From assembly GCF_003958635.1 (NCBI RefSeq), contig NZ_RSEK01000008.1, positions 94,343 through 158,342 of the forward strand: a DNA stretch of 64,000 nucleotides, given 5' to 3'. The translations under genes were made by a program, and so were the position numbers. Under the pieces are notes generated by a model. The model was not told the origin of the DNA. It saw only the letters and a program-made list of their open reading frames with translations, and made no database searches. Numbering within the stretch: position 1 is the stretch's first letter; each line of letters begins with the position of its first letter. The DNA is from Altericroceibacterium xinjiangense (GTDB lineage: Bacteria; Pseudomonadota; Alphaproteobacteria; Sphingomonadales; Sphingomonadaceae). Positions 1 to 9,207 of the stretch are shown here, one piece after another.

Positions 1-632
1 GCGCCGGCGGCGGCAACGATGATGTCCGCCTTCCTGCAGAGATCGGGCAGGTTCTTGGTTTCGATATGCGTGACGGTGACGGTCGCTTCCCGCTCCAGCA
101 GCAGCATCGCGATCGGCTTGCCGACAATGTTGGACTTGCCGATCACCACCGCGTCCAGCCCGGTAATGTCGTCGATCACCGTGTCGATCAGTTTCATCAC
201 GCCGAGCGGGGTGCAGGGGATCAGCCCCCCGGTCCCGGTGGACAAGCGCCCGACGTTGACCGGATGGAACCCGTCCACGTCCTTGCCCGGATCGATCGCG
301 TCGAGCACCGCGCCTTCATCGATGTGAGCAGGCAGCGGCACTTGCACCAGCACCCCGTGAACTTCCGGATCGGCGTTGAGCCGGGCGATCAGGGTCAGCA
401 GCGCGTCCTGAGTCGTGTTTTCGGGCAGGCGGTGCTCGAACGAGCGGATGCCTACCTTGCGGCAGCTCTTGATCTTGTGCGCGACGTAAACTTCGCTTGC
501 CGGGTCGCGGCCGACAAGGACGACAGCCAGTCCGGGCGTGACGCCGGTGCGCGCGGCAAGCGCGCGGACCTGCTCTGCCACTTCATCTTCCAGCCCGGCG
601 GCGATCGCCCGGCCGTCGATCCGTTCAGCCAT
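1..632 (-). CDS. folD: FolD, methylene-THF dehydrogenase/cyclohydrolase (C-terminus off window)
   Basis: Cytosolic bifunctional enzyme oxidising 5,10-methylene-THF to 10-formyl-THF with NAD(P)+. The first 210 residues are visible from an ATG at 632; the rest lies beyond the left edge. Seen: the substrate-site segment [13 protein letters not shown], then [19 protein letters not shown] and GKSNIVGKP of the nucleotide-binding domain, all canonical for FolD. It lies 31 nt downstream of purU and after metF on the same strand, so the three probably form an operon that oxidises methyl-THF-derived carbon to formate. A second complete folD at 15509-16399 lies with housekeeping genes, so this copy is probably the catabolic one (inference). 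Confidence 0.95.
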   Translation of the reverse strand, partial: MAERIDGRAIAAGLEDEVAEQVRALAARTGVTPGLAVVLVGRDPASEVYVAHKIKSCRKVGIRSFEHRLPENTTQDALLTLIARLNADPEVHGVLVQVPLPAHIDEGAVLDAIDPGKDVDGFHPVNVGRLSTGTGGLIPCTPLGVMKLIDTVIDDITGLDAVVIGKSNIVGKPIAMLLLEREATVTVTHIETKNLPDLCRKADIIVAAAG

Positions 633-663
633 CGTCCCTGTTTCCCTCAACCTAACGTTTCCA

Positions 664-1515
664 TCAGTCGAAGACGACCGTGCGGTGCCCGTTGAGGAAC
701 ACGCGGTCCTCAAGGTGCGACTTGACCGCACGGGCCAGCACCCGGCGCTCCACGTCGCGGCCTTTGGCAACCAGCTCGTCCGGCGTTTCGCGGTGGCTGA
801 CCGTCTGCACGTCCTGCGCGATGATCGGACCTTCGTCGAGATCGGCGGTGACGTAGTGGCTGGTCGCGCCGATCATCTTCACGCCGCGATCGTATGCCTG
901 GTGGTACGGCTTGGCGCCCTTGAAGCCCGGCAGGAATGAGTGGTGGATGTTGATGCAGCGGCCCGAGAGGAACCCGGCGAGATCGTCCGACAGGATCTGC
1001 ATGTAGCGGGCAAGCACGACCAGCTCAGCCCCGGAATCGGTGATGATCTGCTTGATCTGCGCTTCCTGCTGCGGCTTCGTGTCCTTGGTGATCGGCAGGT
1101 AGTGGTAGGGAATGTCCTGGATCAGCGAGGTGGTCAGCACTTCCTGCGGGTGATTATTGATCACCGCGACCACGTTCATGTTAATTTCGCCGATGCGCAT
1201 CCGGTAGAGCAGATCGCCGAAAGCATGGTCGAACTTGGAGACCATCAGCACGACCTTGGGGCAGTAGTCGGGCGCGCGCAGCTTCCAGTCCATGCCGAAC
1301 TGGGACGCGATGCCTTCGAACTTGCCGCGCAGGTCCTCGGCGTTCGCGCCTTCGTCGGTGAATTCAGCGCGGATGAAGAAGTTGCCGCTGATGGGATCGG
1401 CGTACTGCTGCAGGTCGACGATATCGGCGCCGTTATCGGCCAGGAAGCCCGATACCCGGGCGACGAGGCCCGGCTGGTTCCGGCACGATGCTGCGAGCGT
1501 GAAAGTGTTGTTCAC
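664..1515 (-). CDS. purU: PurU, formyltetrahydrofolate deformylase
   Basis: Hydrolyses 10-formyl-THF to formate and THF. The 283-residue protein has the family layout: an N-terminal ACT domain (about residues 5-80) and a formyltransferase-fold domain. The catalytic signature is visible as INIHHSFLP (Asn and His) and DLDEGPII (Asp). The start is a GTG at 1515 preceded by AAGGAGAGA at good spacing. It sits between metF (54 nt upstream) and folD (31 nt downstream). In a THF-dependent O-demethylation pathway it would recycle THF and discharge the carbon as formate, a role inferred from context. Confidence 0.95.
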   Translation of the reverse strand: MNNTFTLAASCRNQPGLVARVSGFLADNGADIVDLQQYADPISGNFFIRAEFTDEGANAEDLRGKFEGIASQFGMDWKLRAPDYCPKVVLMVSKFDHAFGDLLYRMRIGEINMNVVAVINNHPQEVLTTSLIQDIPYHYLPITKDTKPQQEAQIKQIITDSGAELVVLARYMQILSDDLAGFLSGRCINIHHSFLPGFKGAKPYHQAYDRGVKMIGATSHYVTADLDEGPIIAQDVQTVSHRETPDELVAKGRDVERRVLARAVKSHLEDRVFLNGHRTVVFD

Positions 1516-1569
1516 GACTGTCTCTCCTTGAATGTCTGCTGTCGGACCGCTGAGCGAACCTTGGGCCGA

Positions 1570-2442
1570 TCAGTGCTTGTCAGCGTACTTGTTGATCCAT
1601 TCGGCCGTCGCCTTGAGGTTCCCGAACGGGTAGAAGTGCAGCCGTACGCGGCCATGTTCCGCGTCGTTCATCCCGGCCGCGAGCGAGTTCACCAGCTTGT
1701 CGGGTCCCGCGCTGCCGATGAGGTTGGTCAGCGAAATGCCGTACTTCTTCATGACGGAAGCGGACGCACCGACGCCGCAGCGCTTGGCGAAACCGAGCAG
1801 GCGCTTGATGCCGGCGGGTCCCGGAACACCGATGCGCACGGGCGCATCGATCCCGCGTTCCCGCATTTCCTTCAGCCAGTTCAGGATCGCGTCGTCGTCG
1901 AAGGCGAACTGGGTAACGATCAGCGGCGTCAGCCCGCGTTCGCGCACGGCGGCGATCTTCTGTTCCATCCAGACCCACAGATCGGGCTTGGAGACGTTCG
2001 GGTGACCTTCGGGATGACCGCCCAGGCCGACGATCTCGATCCCGTGCTTTTCCAGGAGACCCGTCTGGATGATCTGCAGCGAGTTTTCGTACGGGCCTTC
2101 CGCCTGCGGCGGATCGCCGGCGATGATGAACACGCGCTTCACGCCGGCTTCGGTCGTGATCCGGCGCAAGTAGTCGTCGAGAATTGCCTCGGAGCCGAGA
2201 CGGCGGGCGGACAAGTGGACGATCGGTTCGAACCCGAGATCGCGCACCAGCTTGGCTGCTTCGACGCGCTGGTCCATTTCCTCGCCCGGAAGGAACGTCA
2301 CGGCAATCTGGGTGCCGGGACGGATCAGCGGCGCGGCTTCGCGCAGGCCGTCCATCTCCTTGGCGGTCATTTCCAGCGAGTAGCCGTCAACCATGTTGCT
2401 GCGCGGCTTGTCCCAATCGGGGTGGATGGCGGCGTATGACAC
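1570..2442 (-). CDS. metF: MetF-type methylenetetrahydrofolate reductase
   Basis: TIM-barrel flavoprotein interconverting 5-methyl-THF and 5,10-methylene-THF. The 290-residue length fits MetF, and segments such as AVTFLPGEE, RVFIIAGDPPQAEG, GLGGHPEGHP and TQFAFDDDAIL match the family. The chosen start is GTG at 2442 (SYAAIHPDWD follows) behind GAGAGGAG; an open upstream extension reads through a repeated leader and is unlikely to be translated. In this setting it probably runs in the oxidative direction, taking methyl-THF made by the demethylase at 3354, as the MetF next to LigM does in Sphingobium SYK-6 (family knowledge). It is divergent from the hydrolase at 2609. Confidence 0.9.
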   Translation of the reverse strand: MSYAAIHPDWDKPRSNMVDGYSLEMTAKEMDGLREAAPLIRPGTQIAVTFLPGEEMDQRVEAAKLVRDLGFEPIVHLSARRLGSEAILDDYLRRITTEAGVKRVFIIAGDPPQAEGPYENSLQIIQTGLLEKHGIEIVGLGGHPEGHPNVSKPDLWVWMEQKIAAVRERGLTPLIVTQFAFDDDAILNWLKEMRERGIDAPVRIGVPGPAGIKRLLGFAKRCGVGASASVMKKYGISLTNLIGSAGPDKLVNSLAAGMNDAEHGRVRLHFYPFGNLKATAEWINKYADKH

Positions 2443-2458
2443 TTTCGCTTCTCTCCTC

Positions 2459-2512
2459 TCGCACAGGGTAGCGCATAGCTCCCCGTCTCGCACGGGATAG
2501 CGCATAGCTCCC
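2459..2512. repeat. Tandem 25-bp leader repeat, 29-bp period
   Basis: Two near-identical copies (2459-2483 and 2488-2512, sharing AGCGCATAGCTCCC) lie immediately upstream of the metF ribosome-binding site. They could be a duplicated operator or a slippage duplication in the 5' leader; function unknown. Confidence 0.7.
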
Positions 2513-2548
2513 GGCTGTCTTCGCGAAAAGCCCTAGCCGAACGAGTTT

Positions 2549-2566
2549 ATTTCGTATAGGCGAAAA
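2549..2566. promoter_or_regulatory. Candidate IclR-type operator, ATTTC-N8-GAAAA
   Basis: Imperfect palindrome in the divergent region between metF and the hydrolase. The same ATTTC-N8-GAAAW pattern, with a common TA[GT]GCGAAA right half, recurs at 10365-10382 upstream of the MetE-like gene and the IclR gene. Assignment to IclR is inference. Confidence 0.4.
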
Positions 2567-2608
2567 TTTCACAGAGGCGAACGACGCTCCGAAAGGGTTT
2601 TCCACGCA

Positions 2609-3316
2609 ATGCTGCTGCTCCTTCCCGGCCTGATCTGCGATGCGCGCATCTTCGCGCGCCAGCTGGATGCGTTCGCGGACGCAAAGGCGGTGGACGGCTA
2701 CGGAACGGCGGGCAGCTTTGAGGCCATGGCCCGGATCGCGCTGGATCAGGCGGACAAGGAACAGCCGGGCGCGCGATTCGACCTGCTTGGTCATTCGATG
2801 GGCGCCCGCGTTGCACTGGAGGTCTATCGCCTCGCACCGGAACGGGTCCGCCGGATCGCGCTCGTCAGCACAGGGGCGCACCCCGTCGGCGAACAGGAAC
2901 CCGCCAAGCGCGGCGGATTGCAGCGCGTAGGCCACGAACGCGGGTTCGACGCCCTGCTCGACCTCTGGCTGCCGCCGATGATCGGAGAGCCGAACCGCGA
3001 CAAGCCCGAAATCGCCGGCCCCTTGCGCGAGATGTGCCGCAGCCGGGGCCAGGACGTGTTCGACGCCCAGATCAAGGCCTTGCTCGGCCGCGGCGACCAG
3101 CGGCTCGTCCTGCCGACGATTTCCTGCCCGGCGCTGGTGATGACGGGTGAGCTCGACAGCTGGAGCCCGCCCGCCCAGCACGAACAGATTGCGGCGATGA
3201 TCCCGAATTCGCAACTCGTCGTCGTACCGGGGGCTGGACACATGCTCCCGGTCGAAGCACCCGACGCAATGAACGCGGCCATTTCCCGCTGGCGCGCCGC
3301 GCCGGCGAACGACTGA
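2609..3316 (+). CDS. Alpha/beta hydrolase
   Basis: A 235-residue cytosolic alpha/beta-hydrolase of unknown substrate. Seen: LLLLPGL near the N-terminus (oxyanion region), nucleophile elbow GHSMG (about residue 63), an acidic residue in GELDSWSPP and the catalytic histidine in VPGAGHMLPVEAP. The order and spacing of the Ser-Asp-His triad are canonical. It starts the rightward unit that continues 37 nt later with the O-demethylase, suggesting it releases a substrate (ester or lactone) for that pathway; this is inference. It is divergent from metF, with the candidate operator at 2549 in between. Confidence 0.88.
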   Translation: MLLLLPGLICDARIFARQLDAFADAKAVDGYGTAGSFEAMARIALDQADKEQPGARFDLLGHSMGARVALEVYRLAPERVRRIALVSTGAHPVGEQEPAKRGGLQRVGHERGFDALLDLWLPPMIGEPNRDKPEIAGPLREMCRSRGQDVFDAQIKALLGRGDQRLVLPTISCPALVMTGELDSWSPPAQHEQIAAMIPNSQLVVVPGAGHMLPVEAPDAMNAAISRWRAAPAND

Positions 3317-3353
3317 CCTACCTTCAACCCCAACCCTCGAGGAGAGGCATCCA

Positions 3354-4760
3354 ATGAGCGAACAGAACCTCCAGCAGAAGCTGGACCAGGAAGGCAACAT
3401 CGTTGAATTCCTGCGCAACCAGCAAGTCGGTCCGAACGTCTATCCAGGCGTTCCGGCAGAATATTCCAACTGGCGCGAAGAACAGCGCGGCTGGGCCGAA
3501 TCCGCGGTGCTCTTCAACCAGAGCTACCACATGGTCGAACTGTACGTGTCCGGTCCGGACGCGGCCAAGATGCTCGAGTACCTCGGCATCAACAGCTTCA
3601 AGAACTTCGCCGTCGACAAGGCGAAGCAGTGGGTTCCCGTGACCCCGGACGGCTACGTCATCGGCGACGTGATCCTGTTCCACCTCGAAGAAGACGTCTA
3701 CAGCCTGGTCGGCCGCGCACCCGCGATCGAGTGGGTCGAATTCCACGCCGACACCGGCGACTGGAACGTGACGGTTGAGCGTGACGAGCGGACCGCGATG
3801 CGGACCGACGGCAAGCGCAAGAACTATCGCTTCCAGCTCCAGGGCCCGAACGCGATGAAGGTGCTGGAACGCGCGATGGGCCAGACCCCGCCGGACCTCA
3901 AGTTCTTCAACATGGCCACCGTGAAGTTCGCCGGCAAGGATGTCCGCGCGCTGCGTCACGGCATGGCCGGTCAGCCGGGCTACGAACTGTTCGGCCCCTG
4001 GGAAGACTACCAGGCCGTCCACTCCGCGCTGGTCGAAGCCGGCAAGGACTTCGGCCTCAAGCTGGTCGGCGGCCGCGCCTATTCGTCGAACACGCTGGAA
4101 TCGGGCTGGCTGCCCTCCCCACTGCCGGCGATCTACACCGGCAACGATCCGATGCTGAAGCAGTACCGTGAGTGGCTCTCGGCCAACTCCTACGAAGGCA
4201 AGTGCTCGGTCGGCGGCTCCTACGTTCCGGAAACCGTTGACGGCTACTACCTGACGCCGTGGGACATCGGTTACGGCATCATCGTCAAGTTCGATCACGA
4301 CTTCGTCGGTCGCGAAGCGCTTGAGAAGATGAAGGACCAGAAGCACAAGACCAAGGTCACGCTCGCCCTCGACAACGAGGACGTGGCCCGCGTCATGAGC
4401 TCAATGTTCACCAAGGGCAGCAGCCGCGCGAAGTACTTCGAGTTCCCGAGCGCGGTGTACGCGATGCATCCGTTCGACGAAGTGCGTTCCGACGGCAAGG
4501 TGATCGGCGTTTCGACGTGGATCGGCTACAGCTCGAACGAAGGCAAGATGCTCTCCATCGCCATGATCGATCCCGATCAGGTCGAAATGGGCAAGGCCGT
4601 GACCCTCGTCTGGGGCGAACCGAACGGCGGCACCAGCAAGCCGACGGTCGAGCCGCACGAGCAGACCGAGATCAAGGCCTACATCAGCCCGGTTCCGTAC
4701 TCCGAAACCGCGCGCGATGCCTACGCCGACAGCTGGCGCAAGGCAGGCGTCGGTCAGTAA
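3354..4760 (+). CDS. LigM/DesA-like THF-dependent O-demethylase (GcvT fold)
   Basis: A 468-residue aminomethyltransferase-fold protein. It matches LigM (vanillate/3-O-methylgallate) and DesA (syringate) O-demethylases in length and along the chain: FNQSYHMVELY, QWVPVTPDGYVIGD, LRHGMAGQPGYELFGPWE, SNTLESGWLPSPLPAIYTG and GYGIIVKFDHDFVGR. The GcvT N domain spans roughly residues 20-330 and the C-terminal domain 350-455. These enzymes move an aryl methoxyl group to THF, giving 5-methyl-THF. The strong RBS is GAGGAGAGG before ATG 3354. MetF, PurU and FolD next door would recycle the cofactor. The substrate is not predictable; DMSP demethylase is a more distant alternative and is shorter. Confidence 0.85.
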   Translation: MSEQNLQQKLDQEGNIVEFLRNQQVGPNVYPGVPAEYSNWREEQRGWAESAVLFNQSYHMVELYVSGPDAAKMLEYLGINSFKNFAVDKAKQWVPVTPDGYVIGDVILFHLEEDVYSLVGRAPAIEWVEFHADTGDWNVTVERDERTAMRTDGKRKNYRFQLQGPNAMKVLERAMGQTPPDLKFFNMATVKFAGKDVRALRHGMAGQPGYELFGPWEDYQAVHSALVEAGKDFGLKLVGGRAYSSNTLESGWLPSPLPAIYTGNDPMLKQYREWLSANSYEGKCSVGGSYVPETVDGYYLTPWDIGYGIIVKFDHDFVGREALEKMKDQKHKTKVTLALDNEDVARVMSSMFTKGSSRAKYFEFPSAVYAMHPFDEVRSDGKVIGVSTWIGYSSNEGKMLSIAMIDPDQVEMGKAVTLVWGEPNGGTSKPTVEPHEQTEIKAYISPVPYSETARDAYADSWRKAGVGQ

Positions 4761-4789
4761 TCTGACGCTTCGCTTCACGGCGAAAAAAG

Positions 4790-4820
4790 AAGGGCGGTCA
4801 CCTCGCGGTGGCCGCCCTTT
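4790..4820 (+). terminator. Intrinsic terminator after the demethylase gene
   Basis: A 13-bp stem (4790-4802 with 4807-4819, one G-U pair) and a 4-nt loop, followed by a short T run. It has an A-rich 5' side and may also serve the convergent receptor gene. Confidence 0.85.
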
Positions 4821-4853
4821 CAGTTGGGACAGGGCTGCGTATGAGACACCCCG

Positions 4854-7013
4854 TCAGAAAGTCTTCTTCACCCCGATCCGCACCTGCCGCGGCTCAACGA
4901 TCCGGCTGTTGACGCCGAGCACGCCTTCGGCGGGCTCCCCCGGGAAGCGGGTCGCGTAGAAGTAATCGATGTCGTTATCGTCCGAATCCAGCGCGTTGAG
5001 CAGCTCTGCATGAACTTGCCACCCCGGGAACCGGCGCGGCGTCCAGGCGCTGCGCAAGTTGACCAGCATGGTCGAATCGCCGCGAACAGAGTTGTCCTCG
5101 ATCAGCGCATGGGGGCCGAGATAACGCACCCGCGCTGAGGCGTTCCACTCGGGGAAAATTGCCGAAACGCCCAGTTCACCCGCGCTCTCAAGCGCGCCGG
5201 GGACGAAGTTCTCGCCTTCCGGAAGCCCTGCGTAGCGGGCGTGGGACCCGGTCCACACCGCGTCGAGCGCCAACCACTGGTTCGGTTTCCAGAAGCCCGT
5301 CAGTTCGTAGCCGTGCCGCCGACCGGGATCGCTCGGCTCAACCGCGCCGGAATCGCCGACATAGATCAGCTCGCTCTCGATCGTGCTCCACCAGTACACG
5401 CCGGTCAGGATCAGCCCGCCGCGCTCAAAACGCGTGCCCAGTTCCTTGAAGGTGCCTTCGACCAGACCCGGCGCCGGATCCTCCGGATTGGTGACGCCGC
5501 GCGCGTCATTGGAATGGAAGCCTTCGCCCCAGTTGGCGTAAAGCGCGATTCCCGGCACCACTTCGTAGTTCGCGCCGATCTTGGGGGAGAGGATCTGGTC
5601 CTCCGCCGTCCCGCTCCAGCTGTTCTCGCCTTCCAGCGCCTCTGTTTCGAACCGGTACCAGTCGCCGCGCAGGCCGCCGGTCACCATCAGGCGGTCGGTC
5701 GGCCGCCAGATCGCCTCCCCGTATAGGCCCGCGCTGCTTTCCTCCACCTTGAAGGACCCGACGGTGAACCGCTTCACCCCGGCAGCGGTCTTGTCGAGGC
5801 CCACGGGATCGATTTCGTCGCGCCGCAATTCGGTCCCGATCCGCAGAGACAGGGACTCGTTCAAGTCGAACGCGCGCTCGACGCGCCCGCCGTATGCCCA
5901 CAGCTCCTCGTACTGGCGCAATTGGTCGCCGTTGACCGGATCATCCAGGAAGAAGGTGAAGTTCGACAGCAGGCTCCAGTCATAATGCTGCGCCCAGCCG
6001 GTAATCCGCCAGGCATCGGACCGATAGTTGACCGTCAGGATCTGGCGCTCGGTCGTCCCGCGCAACGTCGGGTCCAGGGTGCCGTAGCGGTCTTCAAGCA
6101 GTGTGCCGACCGCCCGCACCGGGATCTGCTCGGTCGGGGCCCAGCTGGCATCGTAGAGGTTCAGCGTGGCCTGGAACGTGCCCGCCCCAAGCGGGGCGGA
6201 GTATTTCAGCAAGCCGGAATAGCCGCTGAAATCCTCCGGCAGTTCCCACGGGCCGTCGTTGTACTTCGCTTGCCCTACCGCCAGCAGGTCCCCACCGCCG
6301 ACCGGGACGGAGCCCCCGGCGACGAAGCGGCTGTACCCGTACTGCCCCGCCTCGACCAGGGCGAACGGCTCCATCCTGTCACGCGTGGTGAGGAAGGCGG
6401 ACCCGACGAAGCTGAAATCGCCGGTGTCCGCCCGGTACGGACCCTTGCGGTAGTCTACCCGCTGGACGGTCTCGGGGATCAGGCCATTGACGTCGAGATA
6501 GCCCTGCCCGTGCCCATGGGTGCGGAAGTTCATGGGCGTGTCATCGATATAGACCGCAAAGTCGGTGCCGTGATCGAGATTGAAGCCCCGCAGGAAGTAC
6601 TGGTTGGCCTTCCCGCCCCCGGAATGCTGGGTTGCGATCATCCCCGGCACCGCTTCCAGCAGTTCGGCGGGTCGCAGCAGCGGCCGCACCACCAGATCCG
6701 CCCCGGCCACGCCGCCTTCGCTGGCGGCCACTGCCTCGCCGATCCGCCTCTCGCCGCGTCCGTAGACGGTGATCACCGGCATGTCGGTGGGGATCTCAAA
6801 ACATTCGGGCGGGGTTGCGCCCGGCGGGGCACCGACCGGCAGCTCGCAGGATGCGTCAAACGCTTCCTCAACGGTGTCCCGGGGATCGGCGTCCTGGGCC
6901 AAAGCCGGGGCGGCCGAAGCGATCAGCGCAGCCGTTGCCAAGCCGGCGAGCAGAACCGGGCGTCGCCGTTGCGCACGGCGGGTACTCAGAAGGGTGTCGG
7001 AAGGAAGGATCAA
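4854..7013 (-). CDS. TonB-dependent outer-membrane receptor
   Basis: A 719-residue outer-membrane receptor for energy-dependent uptake. It has a signal peptide ending in APALA-QD, a TonB-box-like stretch MPVITVYG, a plug domain (about residues 75-190, with LLEAVPGMIATQHSGGGKANQYFLRG split here as LLEAVPGMIA and ANQYFLRG) and a beta-barrel ending in the aromatic VRIGVKKTF. Two cysteines (CELPVG, PPECFE) sit just before the plug. It is divergent from a membrane-anchored DNA-binding protein at 7136 that may regulate it. The position beside the methoxyl-catabolism genes suggests a ligand from that pathway, but this is unproven. Confidence 0.93.
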   Translation of the reverse strand: MILPSDTLLSTRRAQRRRPVLLAGLATAALIASAAPALAQDADPRDTVEEAFDASCELPVGAPPGATPPECFEIPTDMPVITVYGRGERRIGEAVAASEGGVAGADLVVRPLLRPAELLEAVPGMIATQHSGGGKANQYFLRGFNLDHGTDFAVYIDDTPMNFRTHGHGQGYLDVNGLIPETVQRVDYRKGPYRADTGDFSFVGSAFLTTRDRMEPFALVEAGQYGYSRFVAGGSVPVGGGDLLAVGQAKYNDGPWELPEDFSGYSGLLKYSAPLGAGTFQATLNLYDASWAPTEQIPVRAVGTLLEDRYGTLDPTLRGTTERQILTVNYRSDAWRITGWAQHYDWSLLSNFTFFLDDPVNGDQLRQYEELWAYGGRVERAFDLNESLSLRIGTELRRDEIDPVGLDKTAAGVKRFTVGSFKVEESSAGLYGEAIWRPTDRLMVTGGLRGDWYRFETEALEGENSWSGTAEDQILSPKIGANYEVVPGIALYANWGEGFHSNDARGVTNPEDPAPGLVEGTFKELGTRFERGGLILTGVYWWSTIESELIYVGDSGAVEPSDPGRRHGYELTGFWKPNQWLALDAVWTGSHARYAGLPEGENFVPGALESAGELGVSAIFPEWNASARVRYLGPHALIEDNSVRGDSTMLVNLRSAWTPRRFPGWQVHAELLNALDSDDNDIDYFYATRFPGEPAEGVLGVNSRIVEPRQVRIGVKKTF

Positions 7014-7135
7014 GATGGTGTCCGAAGGATTGCCTGTTCCACCCTGAGTGGTGGCGCCCGATGGTCAAACCAAGTTAATTACGGTAATCCGCGCGTTACA
7101 CGAACGTTACATCCGCCTTTCCCGCAGGAGTTCCC

Positions 7136-8386
7136 TTGTCCCGAAGCCAGTTTCAAGCGGCGGACCGCCGGGCAAGCGCCTTCGCTGCCGAGGTCGACCG
7201 CGTGCGCGACAGCGGCACCTTGGGCGCGACCGGGCGCCTGCGCGACTTGTTCGATTTTCTTGCCGCCCGGGGCAATGCGGCCGAGCCGGTCAGCCAGGCC
7301 GAGATATCCGGGGCCGTATTCGGCCAGACCGAAAGCATCGCCGACGATGCGACGGTGCGGGTGTACATTCACCGACTGCGCAAGCGGCTGGACGATTTCT
7401 ACGTCGAGGCGGGCGAAGACGCCCCCCGCCTGACGATTCCTCCTGGAATTTATGCCCTTCGCCTGCTGCAGGACGCCGCGCACCCCGATCCCGCTCCTTC
7501 AGGGCTCGGGCCGCGCCGGTGGCGAGCGGCGCTGCCCACAGCACTGATGGTCGCCCTTGGGGTCCTGCTGGTTGCCGGCGCCTTTCTGCTCGGGCGCAGT
7601 AATCGGGTGGGGGCGCAGCTGCCGGAACCCAACGCGATGTGGCAGCCGTTCCTCGCATCAGACCGGCCAATCGTGGTCGTGCTCGGCGACTACTACATCT
7701 TCGGCGAGATCGATCCCGTTCGGCCCGAGACGGGCCGGCTGATCCGCGACTTTGCGATCAACTCCCCCACCGACCTCGCCCGGGCGCAGGAACGGGACGT
7801 CGGGCGCTACGGGAACGCGGAAGATGTCGGGCTGAATTACCTGCCATTCTCCAGTGCCTATGCCCTGCGCGCCCTGATGCCGATCCTGGCGCAGCACGAA
7901 CAGCCGGTGGAGGTGATGCCTGCCTCTGCGGTGGACAGCGACACCCTGCGCAACTTCAATGTGGTCTATGTCGGCCTGATCAGCGGGATGGGCTTGCTCG
8001 AGGACATCAACTTCATGCAATCGACCTTCGCCGTCGGCCCCAGCTACGACGAGCTGATCGACCTGAAGACAAACCGCGACTACGTCAGCGAGGAAGCGCG
8101 CCAGCTTTCATCCGGCCAGTATTACCGCGACTACGCCTATGTATCCCAGTTTCGCGAACCCGGCGGCGCGCTGGTCGCGGTTGTTGCGGGAGCGCGAGAC
8201 ACGGCCTTGCGCGGCATTGCCCCGGTCATCGCCGGTCCCGCGCTGCCGGAACCGGTCGCGAAGTTGGCCGCCGATTCCGGCCCGCCAGGCTTCGAAGTCC
8301 TGTTCGAGGTAATCGGGCACCAGGGATCCGATCTGAAGGATCGCCTGATCGACGCGCGTCCCCGCACCGTCCCCGCAACGCGCTAG
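7136..8386 (+). CDS. Membrane-anchored winged-helix regulator-like protein
   Basis: A 416-residue protein with a TTG start at 7136 behind GCAGGAG. Residues about 20-105 resemble a winged-helix domain (RLRDLFDFL, QAEISGAVFG, DDATVRVYIHRLRKRLDDFY). One membrane segment follows (ALPTALMVALGVLLVAGAFLL), then a periplasmic or extracytoplasmic domain of about 260 residues without a recognised family. This is the architecture of CadC/ToxR-like one-component transmembrane regulators. It is divergent from the TonB receptor at 4854-7013 across a 122-bp gap, so sensing for uptake is the natural inference. The C-terminal domain could also bind a small molecule. Confidence 0.75.
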   Translation: MSRSQFQAADRRASAFAAEVDRVRDSGTLGATGRLRDLFDFLAARGNAAEPVSQAEISGAVFGQTESIADDATVRVYIHRLRKRLDDFYVEAGEDAPRLTIPPGIYALRLLQDAAHPDPAPSGLGPRRWRAALPTALMVALGVLLVAGAFLLGRSNRVGAQLPEPNAMWQPFLASDRPIVVVLGDYYIFGEIDPVRPETGRLIRDFAINSPTDLARAQERDVGRYGNAEDVGLNYLPFSSAYALRALMPILAQHEQPVEVMPASAVDSDTLRNFNVVYVGLISGMGLLEDINFMQSTFAVGPSYDELIDLKTNRDYVSEEARQLSSGQYYRDYAYVSQFREPGGALVAVVAGARDTALRGIAPVIAGPALPEPVAKLAADSGPPGFEVLFEVIGHQGSDLKDRLIDARPRTVPATR

Positions 8387-8443
8387 AGCCGTTTCGCCAT
8401 CATCCGCTGCCCAGCCGATGCTTGCCGCCGGCTGTTGTGCGCT

Positions 8444-9205
8444 TCAGCCGCTCTGGAGCAAGTCTGCGGTGCGGACGAGCAGCTCTTCCGCTCGCGCTTC
8501 CACTTCCTCGCTGTAGCGCGCCACCGGAACAGCGATCGATAGCGCGCCGATGACATCGCCCCCGATCCACACCACCCGGCCAATGCCGCGAATGCCCAGG
8601 CTGAACTCCTCGGTTGTCCGCGCAAAGCCGGTCTTGCGGATTTGCGCGATTTCGCGACGAAGACCCTTTTCGCCGACTTCGGTCGACGGCGTGAACCGCT
8701 GGCGCTGCGTCTCGGCAAAGTAGCGGTCGAGTTCCGCATCCGGCAGGGCGGCCAGCAGCGCCTTGCCCGAGGCAAGTGGATGCATCGGCAGCCGCTGCCC
8801 GGTGGGCACGGAGTAGCGCAGCGCCTGCTCGCTCGATTCGGTCACCAGCGCCTCAAGCTCCCAGCCGGTGCGCACGAAGAAGCTGGCGGTTTCGTTCAAC
8901 TGGACCCGCAAGGTGCGCACCAGCGGCGCGGTGCGTTCCGCCAGGCTGAACCCGCCCGGACGCGCCTGTAGCCGAGCCAGGCCCGGCCCGGCCCGGTAAC
9001 GCCGCGAATCGCGCGTCAGGTACCCGCGCTCCACCAAGGTGGAGAGCAGGTACGACAAGCTGGAAACCGGAATGCCGAGCGCGGTGGCGATTTCCTGCGC
9101 CACCATCGGCCGATCGTGCGCCACGACATATTCGATAATGTCGAGCGTGCGGATCGCCGACTTGACCTGGCTTGACTGGGTCGCCGGAGAGGGGCCCTCC
9201 GTCAT
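8444..9205 (-). CDS. IclR-family transcriptional regulator
   Basis: A 253-residue regulator. The N-terminal winged helix (about residues 12-75, with VKSAIRTLDIIEYV and PVSSLSYLLSTLVERGYL) precedes the IclR effector domain (about 80-250, with LPMHPLASGKALLA and FSLGIRGIGRVVWI). IclR proteins commonly control aromatic and acid catabolism. The ATG at 9205 lies 2 nt after the stop of the MetE-like gene, so the two are co-transcribed. The frame stays open upstream but runs over that gene, so longer starts are rejected. Likely targets are the ATTTC-N8-GAAAW sites at 2549 and 10365 (inference). Confidence 0.93.
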   Translation of the reverse strand: MTEGPSPATQSSQVKSAIRTLDIIEYVVAHDRPMVAQEIATALGIPVSSLSYLLSTLVERGYLTRDSRRYRAGPGLARLQARPGGFSLAERTAPLVRTLRVQLNETASFFVRTGWELEALVTESSEQALRYSVPTGQRLPMHPLASGKALLAALPDAELDRYFAETQRQRFTPSTEVGEKGLRREIAQIRKTGFARTTEEFSLGIRGIGRVVWIGGDVIGALSIAVPVARYSEEVEARAEELLVRTADLLQSG

Positions 9206-9207
9206 GC

